A stretch of DNA of 46,424 nucleotides from Opitutus sp. GAS368. GTDB lineage: Bacteria > Verrucomicrobiota > Verrucomicrobiia > Opitutales > Opitutaceae. Below, piece after piece: positions 24,643 to 33,811 of the stretch; position 1 is the first letter of the stretch, and each line of letters starts with the position of its first letter. The notes under the pieces were generated by a model that saw nothing but the letters and a program-made list of their open reading frames with translations, ran no database searches and was not told the DNA's origin. The stretch spans positions 1-46,424 of the forward strand of contig CAMBVX010000007.1 of NCBI GenBank assembly GCA_945871085.1, written 5' to 3'. The position numbers and the translations under genes were made by a program.

Positions 24643-27600
24643 TTACCCCGCGGGGCGGATTTTGATGAGCAGGTCCTTGCTCTCAACCGTGTCGCCGAGG
24701 GCGATGTGGAGTTCGGCGACGACGCCGTCGCAGGGGGCATAGACGGTGTTCTGCATCTTCATTGCTTCCATCATCAGGAGCTTGTCGCCCTTGGCCACTT
24801 TGCTGCCGACGGAGACGGAGAGCGTCGCGATCAGGCCGGGGATCGGGGCAGCGACATGCGTGACATCGGCGAGGTCGGCTTTCGGGCGGGCTTTTGTTTT
24901 CGGCGTGATCGTCTTGTCGATGATGAACGTCTCGCGGCCAATGCCGTTAAGTTCGTAGCTGATCGTGCGGCGGCCATCCTTGTCCGCGGGGCTGACGGAA
25001 ATCAGGCGGATGATGAGAACTTTGCCTTGTTCGATGTGGACGGAGATTTCTTCGCCGGGCTTGAGGCCGTAAAAGAACGCGGAGGTTGGGAGGACGCTCA
25101 CGTCGCTCGACGCCTGGAGGTGTTTCGCGAAGTCGGCGAACACCGTCGGATACATCAGGTGAGAGTAAAGATCGTCGTCGGTGGCGACGCGTTTGAGTTT
25201 TTCGGAGAGATCGGAGCGCGTTTTGGCGAGGTCGATCGCAGGGGCGGAGGCGGAGTTTTTCCTCTTCGCATCGTTGAAGTATTTCGCGCGGGCTTCCTTG
25301 TGGCGTTTTTCGCCGAGGACCACAAGGGAGACTTGCTCCGGCCAGCCGCCTTCGGGCCAGCCGAGACCACCGCTCATCATGTCGATGACAGATTCAGGGA
25401 AGGGAACCGAGCCGGGTTCGAGGTTGACGACGTCGGCGGCTTTGATGCCGCGGCTGAAGAGGAAGAGCGCCATGTCACCGACGACTTTGGAGGAGGGCGT
25501 GACTTTCACGATGTCACCGAAGAGCTGATTCACGTCGGCGTAGCCGCGGGCAATCTCGGGCCAACGGTGGGCGACGCCCATCGAATTGGCCTGCTCTTTG
25601 AGGTTCGTGTATTGGCCACCGGGCATTTCGTGGAGGTAGACCTCGGCGGAACCGCTCTTCGGCGCAGTGTCGAAGGGCGCGTAGTAGGCGCGCACCGCTT
25701 CCCAGTAGTCGGAGAAATCGTTGAGCGCGGGAAGGTCGAGTCCGGTGTCGCGCGGCGTGTGCTGAAGCGCGGCGACGATGGAGTTGAGGTTCGGCTGCGA
25801 CGTGCTGCCGCTCATCGAAGCGAGAGCGAGGTCGACGACATCGACGCCAGCATCGGCGGCGCGGAGGACGGAAGCGGACGCGATGCCACTGGTGTCGTGG
25901 GTGTGGAAGTGGATGGGAAGGCCGATTTCTTCCTTCAGAGTCTTGACGAGTTTCTGCGCGGCGTAGGGACGGCAGAGGCCGGCCATGTCTTTGATTGCGA
26001 GAAAATGCGCGCCCATTTTCTCCAACTCCTTCGCGAGGCGGACGTAGTATTTAAGGGAGAACTTGTCGCGTTTTTCGTCGAGGATATCACCGGTGTAGCA
26101 GAGGGCGGCTTCGCAGATGCCGTGGGTCGCGTTGACGGACTCCATGGCGACGCGAAGGTTTGGCAGATAGTTCAGCGAGTCGAACACGCGGAAGATATCC
26201 ATGCCATTGGCGGCGGCGTGTTTCACGAAACCGGCAACGACGTTGTCGGGATAGTTGGTGTAACCGACGGCGTTGGCGCCGCGGAAGAGCATCTGGAAAC
26301 AGATGTTCGGCACGCGGGCGCGGAGCTGACGGAGGCGTTCCCACGGATCCTCGTTGAGGAAACGCATCGCGGTGTCGAAAGTGGCGCCGCCCCACATTTC
26401 GAGGGAAAAAAGCTCCGGTGTGCGGTGGGCGAGGGCATCGGCCGCCGCGAGCATGTCGTAGCTGCGGACGCGGGTGGCCATGAGCGACTGATGGGCGTCA
26501 CGCCACGTGGTGTCGGTGACGAGGAGACGTTTTTGCTTCGTGGTCCACTCGGCGAATTTTTTGGGTCCGAGCTGGAGGAGAAGCTGGCGGGAGCCGGCGG
26601 GAGGAGCGACGCGGTGGTCGTAGGCGAGGAGCGGAGCGGGCGCGAAGGGCTTTTCGGGGCGGTAGCCTTTCGCGTGGGGGTTGCCGTTGACGATGACGTT
26701 GCCGAGGAAATTCAGGAGCTTGGTGGCGCGGTCGCGGCGGGGCTTAAACGCGAAGAGCTCGGGCGTGTTGTCGATCAGCGTGGTCGTCGCTTGGCCGGCG
26801 CGGAACTGCGGATGAGCAATGAGATTCTCGAGGAAAGGGATGTTGGTTTTAACCCCACGGATACGGAATTCGGAGAGCACACGGCGGGCGCGGTTCATCG
26901 CGATCTCGTAGGTCTGGGCGCTCGTGATGCTCTTCACGAGGAGCGAGTCGTAGAAGGGCGTGATAACGGCGCCGGAATAACCCATGCCGCCATCGAGACG
27001 GACGCCGAAACCGCCCGGCGAGCGATAGGCGAGAATGCGGCCGTAATCGGGAATAAATTTATTTTCGGGATCTTCTGTGGTGATGCGGCATTGGATCGCG
27101 TAGCCGTTGCGCGGAATCTCCGTCTGGAAAGGCATGCCGACTTCGGCCGAGTGAAGGGCGTGGCCCTGCGCGATGAGAATCTGGGCGCGGACGAGGTCGA
27201 GGCCGGTGATGACTTCGGTGATGGTGTGCTCGACTTGGATACGAGGGTTCATCTCGATGAAAAACCACTCGTGGCGGTCGAGATCGTAGAGGAATTCGAC
27301 AGTGCCGGCGTTGTCGTAGCGGATCTCGCGGGCCATGCGGGCGGCGGCGTCGCAGAGCTCGCGGACGATTTTTTCGGGAAGACCGAACGACGGAGCGACC
27401 TCGACGACTTTTTGATGGCGGCGTTGGACGGAGCAGTCGCGCTCGTGCAGGTGGATGACGTTGCCGTGTTTGTCGCCAAGGATCTGAACCTCGATGTGTT
27501 TCGCGCGCGGGATGTATTTTTCGAGGAAGACGGCGGAATTGCCGAAAGCGCGGCCGGCTTCGCCCTGAGCTTCGTCGAGAAGATGGGCGAGGTCGGCGGC

Positions 27601-28191
27601 TTTGTGGACGACGCGCATGCCCCGACCGCCACCGCCGAACGCGGCCTTGATGATGAGAGGAAAGCCGATGATCTTCGCGGTTTTGAGGGCTTCGTCGCGA
27701 TCGGTGATGGGCTCTTCGGTGCCGGGGAGCGTCGGGACGTTAATGCGTTGGGCGAGGGCGCGGGCGGCGGTTTTGTCACCCATCATTTCGAGGAGATCGG
27801 GCCGCGGGCCGACAAAGATGAGGCCGGCTTTTTCGCAGGCGCGGGCGAAATTCGCGTTTTCCGAGAGGAAACCGTAACCGGGGTGAATGGCGTCGACGCC
27901 GTGCTCTTTGGCGGCGGCGACGATACTGTCGATGTCGAGGTAGGCGGCGACGGGGCCCTTGCCTTGGCCGACTTGGTAGGCTTCGTCGGCTTTGTAACGG
28001 TGAATACAGAGGCGGTCTTCTTGGGCGAAGATGGCGACCGTGCGGAGATTCAGCTCGGTGCCGGCGCGGAAGATGCGGACGGCGATCTCACTGCGGTTGG
28101 CGGCCATCAGTTTTTTGATGGGGCGAACGGCGGGCGCGGTGGGCGCGGGATTTGCAGAGCGGGATTGGGCGGCGGTTTTGGCGGTGGGCAT
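24643..28191 (-). CDS. pyc: Pyruvate carboxylase
   Basis: This biotin enzyme makes oxaloacetate from pyruvate, bicarbonate and ATP. It is a single-chain form of 1182 residues. The ATG at 28191 is preferred to an upstream TTG. The biotin carboxylase domain comes first ('KKLMAANRSEIAVRIFRAGT', ATP-grasp 'AAFGGGGRGMRVVHKA', 'FFIEMNPRIQVEHT'). The carboxyltransferase domain follows ('VTDTTWRDAHQSLMATRVRS', 'HFHTHDTSGIASAS'). The biotin carrier ends the protein, with the acceptor Lys at about 1145 in 'MMEAMKMQ'. Length and order match the alpha4 class. It is monocistronic and convergent with the protease gene. Confidence 0.97.
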   Translation of the reverse strand: MPTAKTAAQSRSANPAPTAPAVRPIKKLMAANRSEIAVRIFRAGTELNLRTVAIFAQEDRLCIHRYKADEAYQVGQGKGPVAAYLDIDSIVAAAKEHGVDAIHPGYGFLSENANFARACEKAGLIFVGPRPDLLEMMGDKTAARALAQRINVPTLPGTEEPITDRDEALKTAKIIGFPLIIKAAFGGGGRGMRVVHKAADLAHLLDEAQGEAGRAFGNSAVFLEKYIPRAKHIEVQILGDKHGNVIHLHERDCSVQRRHQKVVEVAPSFGLPEKIVRELCDAAARMAREIRYDNAGTVEFLYDLDRHEWFFIEMNPRIQVEHTITEVITGLDLVRAQILIAQGHALHSAEVGMPFQTEIPRNGYAIQCRITTEDPENKFIPDYGRILAYRSPGGFGVRLDGGMGYSGAVITPFYDSLLVKSITSAQTYEIAMNRARRVLSEFRIRGVKTNIPFLENLIAHPQFRAGQATTTLIDNTPELFAFKPRRDRATKLLNFLGNVIVNGNPHAKGYRPEKPFAPAPLLAYDHRVAPPAGSRQLLLQLGPKKFAEWTTKQKRLLVTDTTWRDAHQSLMATRVRSYDMLAAADALAHRTPELFSLEMWGGATFDTAMRFLNEDPWERLRQLRARVPNICFQMLFRGANAVGYTNYPDNVVAGFVKHAAANGMDIFRVFDSLNYLPNLRVAMESVNATHGICEAALCYTGDILDEKRDKFSLKYYVRLAKELEKMGAHFLAIKDMAGLCRPYAAQKLVKTLKEEIGLPIHFHTHDTSGIASASVLRAADAGVDVVDLALASMSGSTSQPNLNSIVAALQHTPRDTGLDLPALNDFSDYWEAVRAYYAPFDTAPKSGSAEVYLHEMPGGQYTNLKEQANSMGVAHRWPEIARGYADVNQLFGDIVKVTPSSKVVGDMALFLFSRGIKAADVVNLEPGSVPFPESVIDMMSGGLGWPEGGWPEQVSLVVLGEKRHKEARAKYFNDAKRKNSASAPAIDLAKTRSDLSEKLKRVATDDDLYSHLMYPTVFADFAKHLQASSDVSVLPTSAFFYGLKPGEEISVHIEQGKVLIIRLISVSPADKDGRRTISYELNGIGRETFIIDKTITPKTKARPKADLADVTHVAAPIPGLIATLSVSVGSKVAKGDKLLMMEAMKMQNTVYAPCDGVVAELHIALGDTVESKDLLIKIRPAG

Positions 28192-28515
28192 GAACGGAGC
28201 ACGGGGGTTTAGGGGGAATCGGACCGAATGCAAAGCGAGTTTCGGGGAACCGCGAGGGCGAGGGGGGATCGTGCAAACTGTGACTGAAGCACAACCGCTG
28301 AGCCGGAGTTCGGAATTTTAAACGCGGAGGGCGCGGAGGAATCGGAGCGCGGAGCAGGAAAGCGGATGCGGATCGGCGGTAGAAATCGAATCATTCCCGT
28401 CAGGCCGAGTGGGGGCCGGCGCTTGACTGTCCACCGAGACGCCGGGCTTGCGGTGCGGGTGCCCCACAACCTATTCGCAAGCACTGCGTCTGGTTTTTAA
28501 CTTCACCGAATCGCC
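28192..28515. promoter_or_regulatory. 324-bp divergent intergenic region
   Basis: It lies between pyc and the beta-propeller gene. TTGACT at 28423-28428 could be a -35 box for the plus-strand gene, but no good -10 follows at the usual distance. Nothing else was recognised. Confidence 0.25.
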
Positions 28516-30417
28516 ATGCCTGTTTTACCCCGAATCCGTCTTTTGTTTTCAAGCGCACTCGTCCTCGGCGCGCTCGCGAGTGGCGGCACGGTGCGGGCGG
28601 CGACGTCGGCGCTGCCCGGCGGCGTCGTCATTGATGCCACGGAGTTTCTCCATGAGATCCCGATCGGCGACTCGATCGCGGACGCGCGGTCGAGCGGAGG
28701 CACGTGGTTGTTCAACAACGTCGGGATCATTTTGCGCACGCCGCAGGACGCAGTCGCGAAGGTGACGCTCGCCGAGGGCGGCACGTATCACCTCTTTGTA
28801 CGCAGCCAAGCGCGAGCGGGGGCCTCGTTCGATGTGGCGGTCAACGGCCAAGTGGGCGCGACAAAGTTCGGGGAAGGCGCGCTGGTGTTGCGCGCGGGCG
28901 GGACGTTTGAACTGCGCGCCGGGGCGGTTGAGGTGCGGCTGACGGGAATTGTGCTGCCAACGGCGGGCGGGGCCGTGGCCCCCGCGGGGCCGAATCCTCC
29001 ACCGCGCAATGTCGCGAACACCGCTGCGGCGGGCGGCGCGGCGGTGGCGGTGCCGACGCGTGGAGCGGGAGGTGGTGGCAGTCGGGACGGTGGGGCGGCG
29101 GCGATAATTTGCGATGTCGTCGTCCTGACGAAGAATGCGAATTTTAAGGAATCCGATTTGGAGCCGTTGCAGTATCCCGGGGACGCGGTGCTGCTAAAGG
29201 ACTACACCGTGCCGGGGAATCACGCGGTGAAGTTTGGCGATCTCACGGGCGACGGAAAAATGGATTTCGTCGTGCTCGGGCGCGACTACTCGTCCTATGC
29301 GTTTGACCATGACGGGGAGCCGCTCTGGAACTATACGGCGCCGGTCGAAAACACGCGGCTGCGCGCCGAGTTTGAGTCACCCGGTTCCGTGTGGGACTTC
29401 GATCAAGATGGGCGGGCCGAGGTGATCCAGTGGCGCTTCATCGACGGCCGGGAGATGCTCGTGATGGCGGATGGGCGCACGGGTGCGATCAAGCACGCGG
29501 TGGCGTGGCCGACCAAGCCGATGCCGCATGTGTATAATAACTTCCGCACGGCGATCGCGCGGCTGAAACCGGGCTACCCGGATAATCTGGTGGTGTTCAC
29601 CGACAGCGGCGGGACGATTTCGATCACGGCCTACAATCGGGAGCTGGAGCAGCTCTGGCAGCACGCGGAGCAGCGGCTGAAGGACCACATGGGCCACTAC
29701 GTTTATCCCATCGATGTCACGAAGGATGGCATCGATGAGATTTTCGTGAGCCACCTCTGCCTCGACGCGAAAGGGAAAGTGATTTGGAGCAACCTCGACA
29801 CGAAATACCCGATCAACCACGACCACGCGGACAGTTTCCGTTTCGCGGACATCGATGGTGACGGAGAGATCGAGGCGCTGTGTCCGCAGAGCGACGTGGG
29901 CGTGGTGGTGTATCGCGCGCGGACGGGGGAGCAGGTTTGGCAGCACTCGGCGGCGCACACGCAGCAACTCTCGTGGGGCAAGTTTCTCGCGGGAGTGCCG
30001 ACCACGCAGGTGATCGTCAACGCGCGCTACTACGGCCGGAACCCGGGGGAGCCGCCGGGCTTGAGTGGACAGACGCATTGGTTCGATGCGCAGGGCAAAC
30101 CGCTGCTCAAATGGCCGCGCACGAGCTCACTGAACGGCAATCCCGATTTTGTGAAGGGCGACTGGCGCGGAGATGGACGCGAGGAACTCTTTTGGTATAA
30201 ATGGCGGATGAACGCCGAGGGCCGGGGCGAACTTTTTTTCAAGGAGGAAGCTTACCATATGTTTGATTTTATGGGGAACGGCTGCGAGCAGGTGATCGCG
30301 CTCAACAAAGGGACGGGCGTCTTGCAGGTTTACGGCGCGCGTGACGCCAAGCCCAAGACCGTGAAGCGCGACGCCGACTACCTGCGGCACGCGATCGCGA
30401 ACCACACGCATTATTGA
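28516..30417 (+). CDS. Secreted FG-GAP/PL11-like beta-propeller protein
   Basis: A 633-residue exported protein with a signal peptide of about 28. Residues 30-145 form a beta-sandwich resembling a carbohydrate-binding module ('GGTYHLFVRSQARAGASFDV'), followed by an Ala/Gly/Pro-rich linker to about 195. The remainder is a propeller with repeated calcium-type Asp loops: 'GDLTGDGKMDFVVLGRD', 'VWDFDQDGRAEVIQW', 'PIDVTKDGIDEIFVSH' and 'FADIDGDGEIEALCP'. The blade pattern recalls family-11 rhamnogalacturonan lyases and their non-catalytic relatives. I cannot confirm the catalytic residues, so lyase activity is inferred weakly. It could equally be a binding protein. Confidence 0.7.
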   Translation: MPVLPRIRLLFSSALVLGALASGGTVRAATSALPGGVVIDATEFLHEIPIGDSIADARSSGGTWLFNNVGIILRTPQDAVAKVTLAEGGTYHLFVRSQARAGASFDVAVNGQVGATKFGEGALVLRAGGTFELRAGAVEVRLTGIVLPTAGGAVAPAGPNPPPRNVANTAAAGGAAVAVPTRGAGGGGSRDGGAAAIICDVVVLTKNANFKESDLEPLQYPGDAVLLKDYTVPGNHAVKFGDLTGDGKMDFVVLGRDYSSYAFDHDGEPLWNYTAPVENTRLRAEFESPGSVWDFDQDGRAEVIQWRFIDGREMLVMADGRTGAIKHAVAWPTKPMPHVYNNFRTAIARLKPGYPDNLVVFTDSGGTISITAYNRELEQLWQHAEQRLKDHMGHYVYPIDVTKDGIDEIFVSHLCLDAKGKVIWSNLDTKYPINHDHADSFRFADIDGDGEIEALCPQSDVGVVVYRARTGEQVWQHSAAHTQQLSWGKFLAGVPTTQVIVNARYYGRNPGEPPGLSGQTHWFDAQGKPLLKWPRTSSLNGNPDFVKGDWRGDGREELFWYKWRMNAEGRGELFFKEEAYHMFDFMGNGCEQVIALNKGTGVLQVYGARDAKPKTVKRDADYLRHAIANHTHY

Positions 30418-30506
30418 AGCAAGGGTCCGGGGTAGCCCTGCGCATGGCCCACAGATTTGCTGCGACGTATAGGGCGGCGGGGGTTTGATTCGGAGGCATG
30501 AGGGCG

Positions 30507-31080
30507 CTGCATAATTTTTACCTTGGTGCGCAGGATGGCGTATCCTTTCCACAAACACTCGAAACCGGGCGGCCATGCCGGGCGCGGTGCAGATAGCCGG
30601 CGAGTTGGGCGATCGCGATCATCGCTTCCCCCACGGAGAGTTTTTTTCACGTCAGCAGTTGCCGCACTTCGCCCTCGCCCGCGTCGAACACCAAGTCGGC
30701 GGGCAACCCGGGTGCGGTCCGGCCCAAGAGCACCAGGAGCATGATCCGCCAGGCGATCACGGTATCAAGGGCGATGGCGCGCTGCAGCACGGTGGCATCG
30801 CGGTTTTGATGTTCCAGAATCTTGCGGCCGCTCTTCATCACCCACTGCCATTCTTCGATCCGCCAGCGCCGAACAGACCAGCGCACGCACTTGAGGACTT
30901 GCTGCGCCGAGGCCACTTGCACGGTCGTGAACAGCAGCCTCTGGATTGCGGTGGCGTCGGCGGGGGATTTTTCTCCACCACGTGCACCGCCCACAGTCGC
31001 AGCGGCGGGCGGTCACGCCGGTGCGGCGTGCTGGGCGCGCTCAGCGTCACCCCTTGGTCGCGGAGTTCGACGTGGCCCGC
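30507..31080 (-). pseudogene. Broken IS4/Tn5-type transposase remnant (C-terminal part)
   Basis: Reading down from 31080, the minus strand gives 'RDRPPLRLWAVHVVEKNPP', then a frameshift. 'RWRIEEWQWVMKSGRKILEH' and 'LQRAIALDTVIAWRIMLLVL' follow, then an in-frame TGA near 30647, 'LSVGEAMIAIAQLAGYLHRA', a second frameshift and 'GFECLWKGYAILRTKVKIMQ'. These are the C-terminal signatures of IS4-family (Tn5/ISPepr-like) transposases, including the WRIEEW segment. At least two frameshifts and one stop make it dead. The N-terminal half is missing, and the homology stops where the recombinase remnant begins on the other strand. Confidence 0.85.
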
Positions 31081-31202
31081 TCGGCACGGACATCAAGGTT
31101 CCCGGCGACATTCTCGGCCACCGCGATCCCGAGACGACCTCCCGCTACAAGCGAGCAACAGTGCAACGGCTGCGCCGACTCGCCTTACCCGTGCCGCGAT
31201 GA
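31074..31202 (+). pseudogene. C-terminal remnant of a tyrosine recombinase (integrase)
   Basis: The frame ends with 'DIKVPGDILGHRDPETTSRY' followed by KRATVQRLRRLALPVPR and a TGA. This is the last helix region of phage-type or XerD-like recombinases: the LGH-x-x-x-x-TT-x-x-Y motif with the conserved His and the catalytic Tyr. Everything upstream, including the catalytic Arg motifs, is absent. The remnant abuts the transposase remnant at about 31080. Confidence 0.8.
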
Positions 31203-31216
31203 GCCAACGCGTCCAC

Positions 31217-31812
31217 TTTCGATGGCGGTCTCGATGGCGGGCGCAACGTCCTCATCGAGGTGAACAACGAGTGCGGCGGTTCCTCCGACCGGCCGATCCC
31301 CAATGTCTGATTGCGTTCACGAACTCAGCGAACGCGTGAAAGCTAAAAAATCTCCCATCAGCCACCGCCTCCTCGTCAGCACCTCCTCCGGCGGCAAATT
31401 CGTCCCCAAGGAAAACGTCGTCCGCTCTTCCGACTACTTCCTTCTTCCACGGCAAGGGCGTCAGCGATCCCAAGCGCTGCGTCGAGCTGGTGCAGCTCAC
31501 GCGCAAAGTCGCCGGCTTCACGCCGAAGCCTATTTTCTTCAGCGAAGACGACCACTTCAACTTCGAGGTTCCCGTGAATAACTTCGCGTCCTCCATCGGT
31601 GAATACTGCGGCGGGGGCTATTAAAATTTCCGCATGAGAGGCGAAGGCTGCGCAGAAGGCTACCAGAGCATCCCCCCAAAAAAAATTGGGGCATCAGCTC
31701 TCGGCGCAAAGCCAACTTTTCCCGTCTCCTCGCCGAGATCACCGGCTCCACGCCCACCGCGCAGGAGTACCCCGCACCACGCACCAAAAGCGCGTGGCGC
31801 GGAACGCACTGA
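31217..31812 (+). pseudogene. C-terminal remnant of a glycosidase-like protein with several frameshifts
   Basis: Pieces in shifting frames join to one protein: 'GRNVLIEVNNECGG', then 'VHELSERVKAKKSPISHRLL', 'KFVPKENVVRSSDYF', 'HGKGVSDPKRCVELVQLTRK', 'PIFFSEDDHFNFEVPVNNF', 'GEYCGGGY', 'FRMRGEGCAEGYQSIPP' and 'LLAEITGS'. Stops or shifts occur at about 31306, near 31435, at 31622 and in the A-run near 31680. The style ('EVNNEC', 'NEDDHF') resembles secreted TIM-barrel glycosidase-like proteins of Verrucomicrobia, but I cannot name the family. The N-terminal part is missing. Confidence 0.65.
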
Positions 31813-31846
31813 CTGGACGGCGCTCGGCGCGCCGCCCCACTCCCGC

Positions 31847-33796
31847 TCAACCCCCGGCGCGCGCCTTGGCGTCTGCCGCGATGAGTTGGTTCAGTCCGTC
31901 CAGCGTCGTCCGCACGCGCGATTTTACGGCAGGCAGTTCGCCCACATTTTCGACTTTCTCATTGGCGAAGAGATAGAATTTCATCTTCGGCTCGGTGCCG
32001 CTGCCGCGCGCCGCGAACGAATAGCCGTTCGACAGCGTCACCACATAGAGGTCCTGCGCGGGAATCGTTTCCCCGTCGGCATCGACGATTCTTTCGCGCC
32101 CGAAATCCTGAAACTGCGTCACCGTCACGTCGCCAAACGACGTGGGTGGACTCGCGCGATAGCTTTCGATAATGCGCTTGATTTTCGCGTTACCGCTCGC
32201 GCCTTCGTAGTAGATGTTGATCACACCCTCGAGGTAGAAACCGTATTTCAGAAAAATCTCATCGAGATATTCCGGCACAGTCAGTCCGCGCGATTTCACC
32301 CACGCACAAACCTCGGCGAACATCAGGCAGGCGGCGTTACCATCCTTGTCCCGCAGGTAGTCGTTCGGCAGATAGCCATAACTTTCCTCGGTCCCAAACG
32401 CGTAGAACGTGCTGTGCTGCTGGAGCAGTTTTGCGCGCTCCGCAAACGACGTGCCGTCATAGTCAAAGCCCGGCCCCATCGCGGTCCGGAGCTGTTCCTC
32501 GTAGAGGCGAATCTTCGCGGCGATCCACTTAAATCCCGTCAGCGTCTTGACGACCTTCATCCCGTGGGACCGGCCAATGGCGTCCTGCAGCTGGGTCGTC
32601 ACAAACGTGTTGATGATCGCGACCCGTGGGCTGCCCTCGCGCGGAATCCAACCCAGCTCCTTGTATTTCGTGAGCCGATAGTCCGTCAGGAGCGCACCGA
32701 TTTGGTTGCCGGTGAGTAATTCCATCACCCCGGCGCGATTGCGCACGGCGACCCCCATACGGTCCGCATCAGGATCGGTCGCCACCACGAGGTCGGCCCC
32801 TCGCTCATCCGCTAGGGCGACGGCGAGCGAAAGCGCTTCAGCGTTCTCGGGGTTCGGCGACTTCACTGTTGGGAATCGCGCGTCAAACTCGAGCTGCTCC
32901 GGCACCGGTGTGACGTCGCAGCCCGCGTGGCTCAGGAGCGGCACGGAATGGACGGCCCCGGTGCCATGGATGTTCGTGAAAACCACGGAAAGCTTCGTCT
33001 GCCGAAAGACACTCGGGTCGATCACCGCCTTCGCCGCGACCGCGAGATAGGCATCGTCCGCTTCACGGCCCAGCGTCGTCACACCGGCGAAATTCTTTTC
33101 CAAAAATGAACTCAGCTCGCCCAGCGGCACCGCGTTGACCTCGCTGACGATGCCTTTGTCGTGCGGTGGGACCACTTGTCCACCGTCGTCGAAGTACGCT
33201 TTGAATCCATTGTCATGGGGCGGATTGTGGCTCGCCGTGATCACGATGCCGGCCTGGGCTTTCAGCGCCCGCACGGCGAAGCTCAGCTGCGGCGTCGGCC
33301 GCGGACCATCGAAAATAAAGGCCTCGCCACCCAGTCGCGCCCAAGTCGAGGCTGCGAGTTCGCAGAAGTGCCGTGAAAAATGGCGCACATCGTGCGCGAT
33401 CACGAGTTTCGCGCGGGCGGAGTTGCCAAGGGAATCCTGATACTTCCGCGTATAGCAATAGAGCCCGACCACCGCCCGGATCAGCGTGAAATCGTTGAGC
33501 ATATTACTGCCGATCGCGGCGTGCTCGGGTGCGCCACTCGCGCTCAGCACACCGGTTTCCGCCGCCGCTGGCACCACCCCGATCGTGCGGCCGCGCATCC
33601 CACCTGTGCCAAACTCCAAGTAGCGATAAAAACGATCATTGAGTTCGCTCCACGCCCCTATCGCCGCGAGCTCAGCAATACTCGCCGACGCCCACGCGGG
33701 GAGTTTGGCCGAGAGAAAGGTCGTGAGATTCTCTGCGGCACCGGCCATCAGCTGGCCCGATTTCGCTGCAGCGTTGATCCGATCAAGGGTTGTCAT
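31847..33796 (-). CDS. Phospho-sugar mutase (phosphoglucomutase/phosphomannomutase)
   Basis: A 649-residue cytosolic alpha-D-phosphohexomutase that interconverts hexose 1- and 6-phosphates. The catalytic phosphoserine loop is 'GIVITASHNPPHDNGFKAYF', the metal loop is 'VATDPDADRMGVAVRNR', the sugar loop is 'FGTEESYGYLPNDYLRDKDG', and the C-terminal phosphate loop is 'ARGSGTEPKMKFY'. Length and the N-terminal 'YLEFGTGGMRGRTIGV' match the PgcA/PGM2 branch. It directly follows the UDP-sugar pyrophosphorylase gene with a 15-base gap, so the pair converts hexose 6-phosphate to nucleotide sugar. Confidence 0.95.
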   Translation of the reverse strand: MTTLDRINAAAKSGQLMAGAAENLTTFLSAKLPAWASASIAELAAIGAWSELNDRFYRYLEFGTGGMRGRTIGVVPAAAETGVLSASGAPEHAAIGSNMLNDFTLIRAVVGLYCYTRKYQDSLGNSARAKLVIAHDVRHFSRHFCELAASTWARLGGEAFIFDGPRPTPQLSFAVRALKAQAGIVITASHNPPHDNGFKAYFDDGGQVVPPHDKGIVSEVNAVPLGELSSFLEKNFAGVTTLGREADDAYLAVAAKAVIDPSVFRQTKLSVVFTNIHGTGAVHSVPLLSHAGCDVTPVPEQLEFDARFPTVKSPNPENAEALSLAVALADERGADLVVATDPDADRMGVAVRNRAGVMELLTGNQIGALLTDYRLTKYKELGWIPREGSPRVAIINTFVTTQLQDAIGRSHGMKVVKTLTGFKWIAAKIRLYEEQLRTAMGPGFDYDGTSFAERAKLLQQHSTFYAFGTEESYGYLPNDYLRDKDGNAACLMFAEVCAWVKSRGLTVPEYLDEIFLKYGFYLEGVINIYYEGASGNAKIKRIIESYRASPPTSFGDVTVTQFQDFGRERIVDADGETIPAQDLYVVTLSNGYSFAARGSGTEPKMKFYLFANEKVENVGELPAVKSRVRTTLDGLNQLIAADAKARAGG

Positions 33797-33811
33797 AGGA
33801 GGTGAAAAGGC

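Noticed and set aside
24706-28212. Plus-strand open frame of 1168 residues opposite pyruvate carboxylase
   Set aside because: It exactly mirrors the carboxylase gene, is full of Asp/Glu/Gly/Val from the complementary codon pattern, and has no domain.
30575-31339. Plus-strand frame of 254 residues across the remnant region
   Set aside because: It joins antisense transposase sequence to out-of-frame recombinase sequence; only the last 43 codons of an adjacent frame are meaningful.
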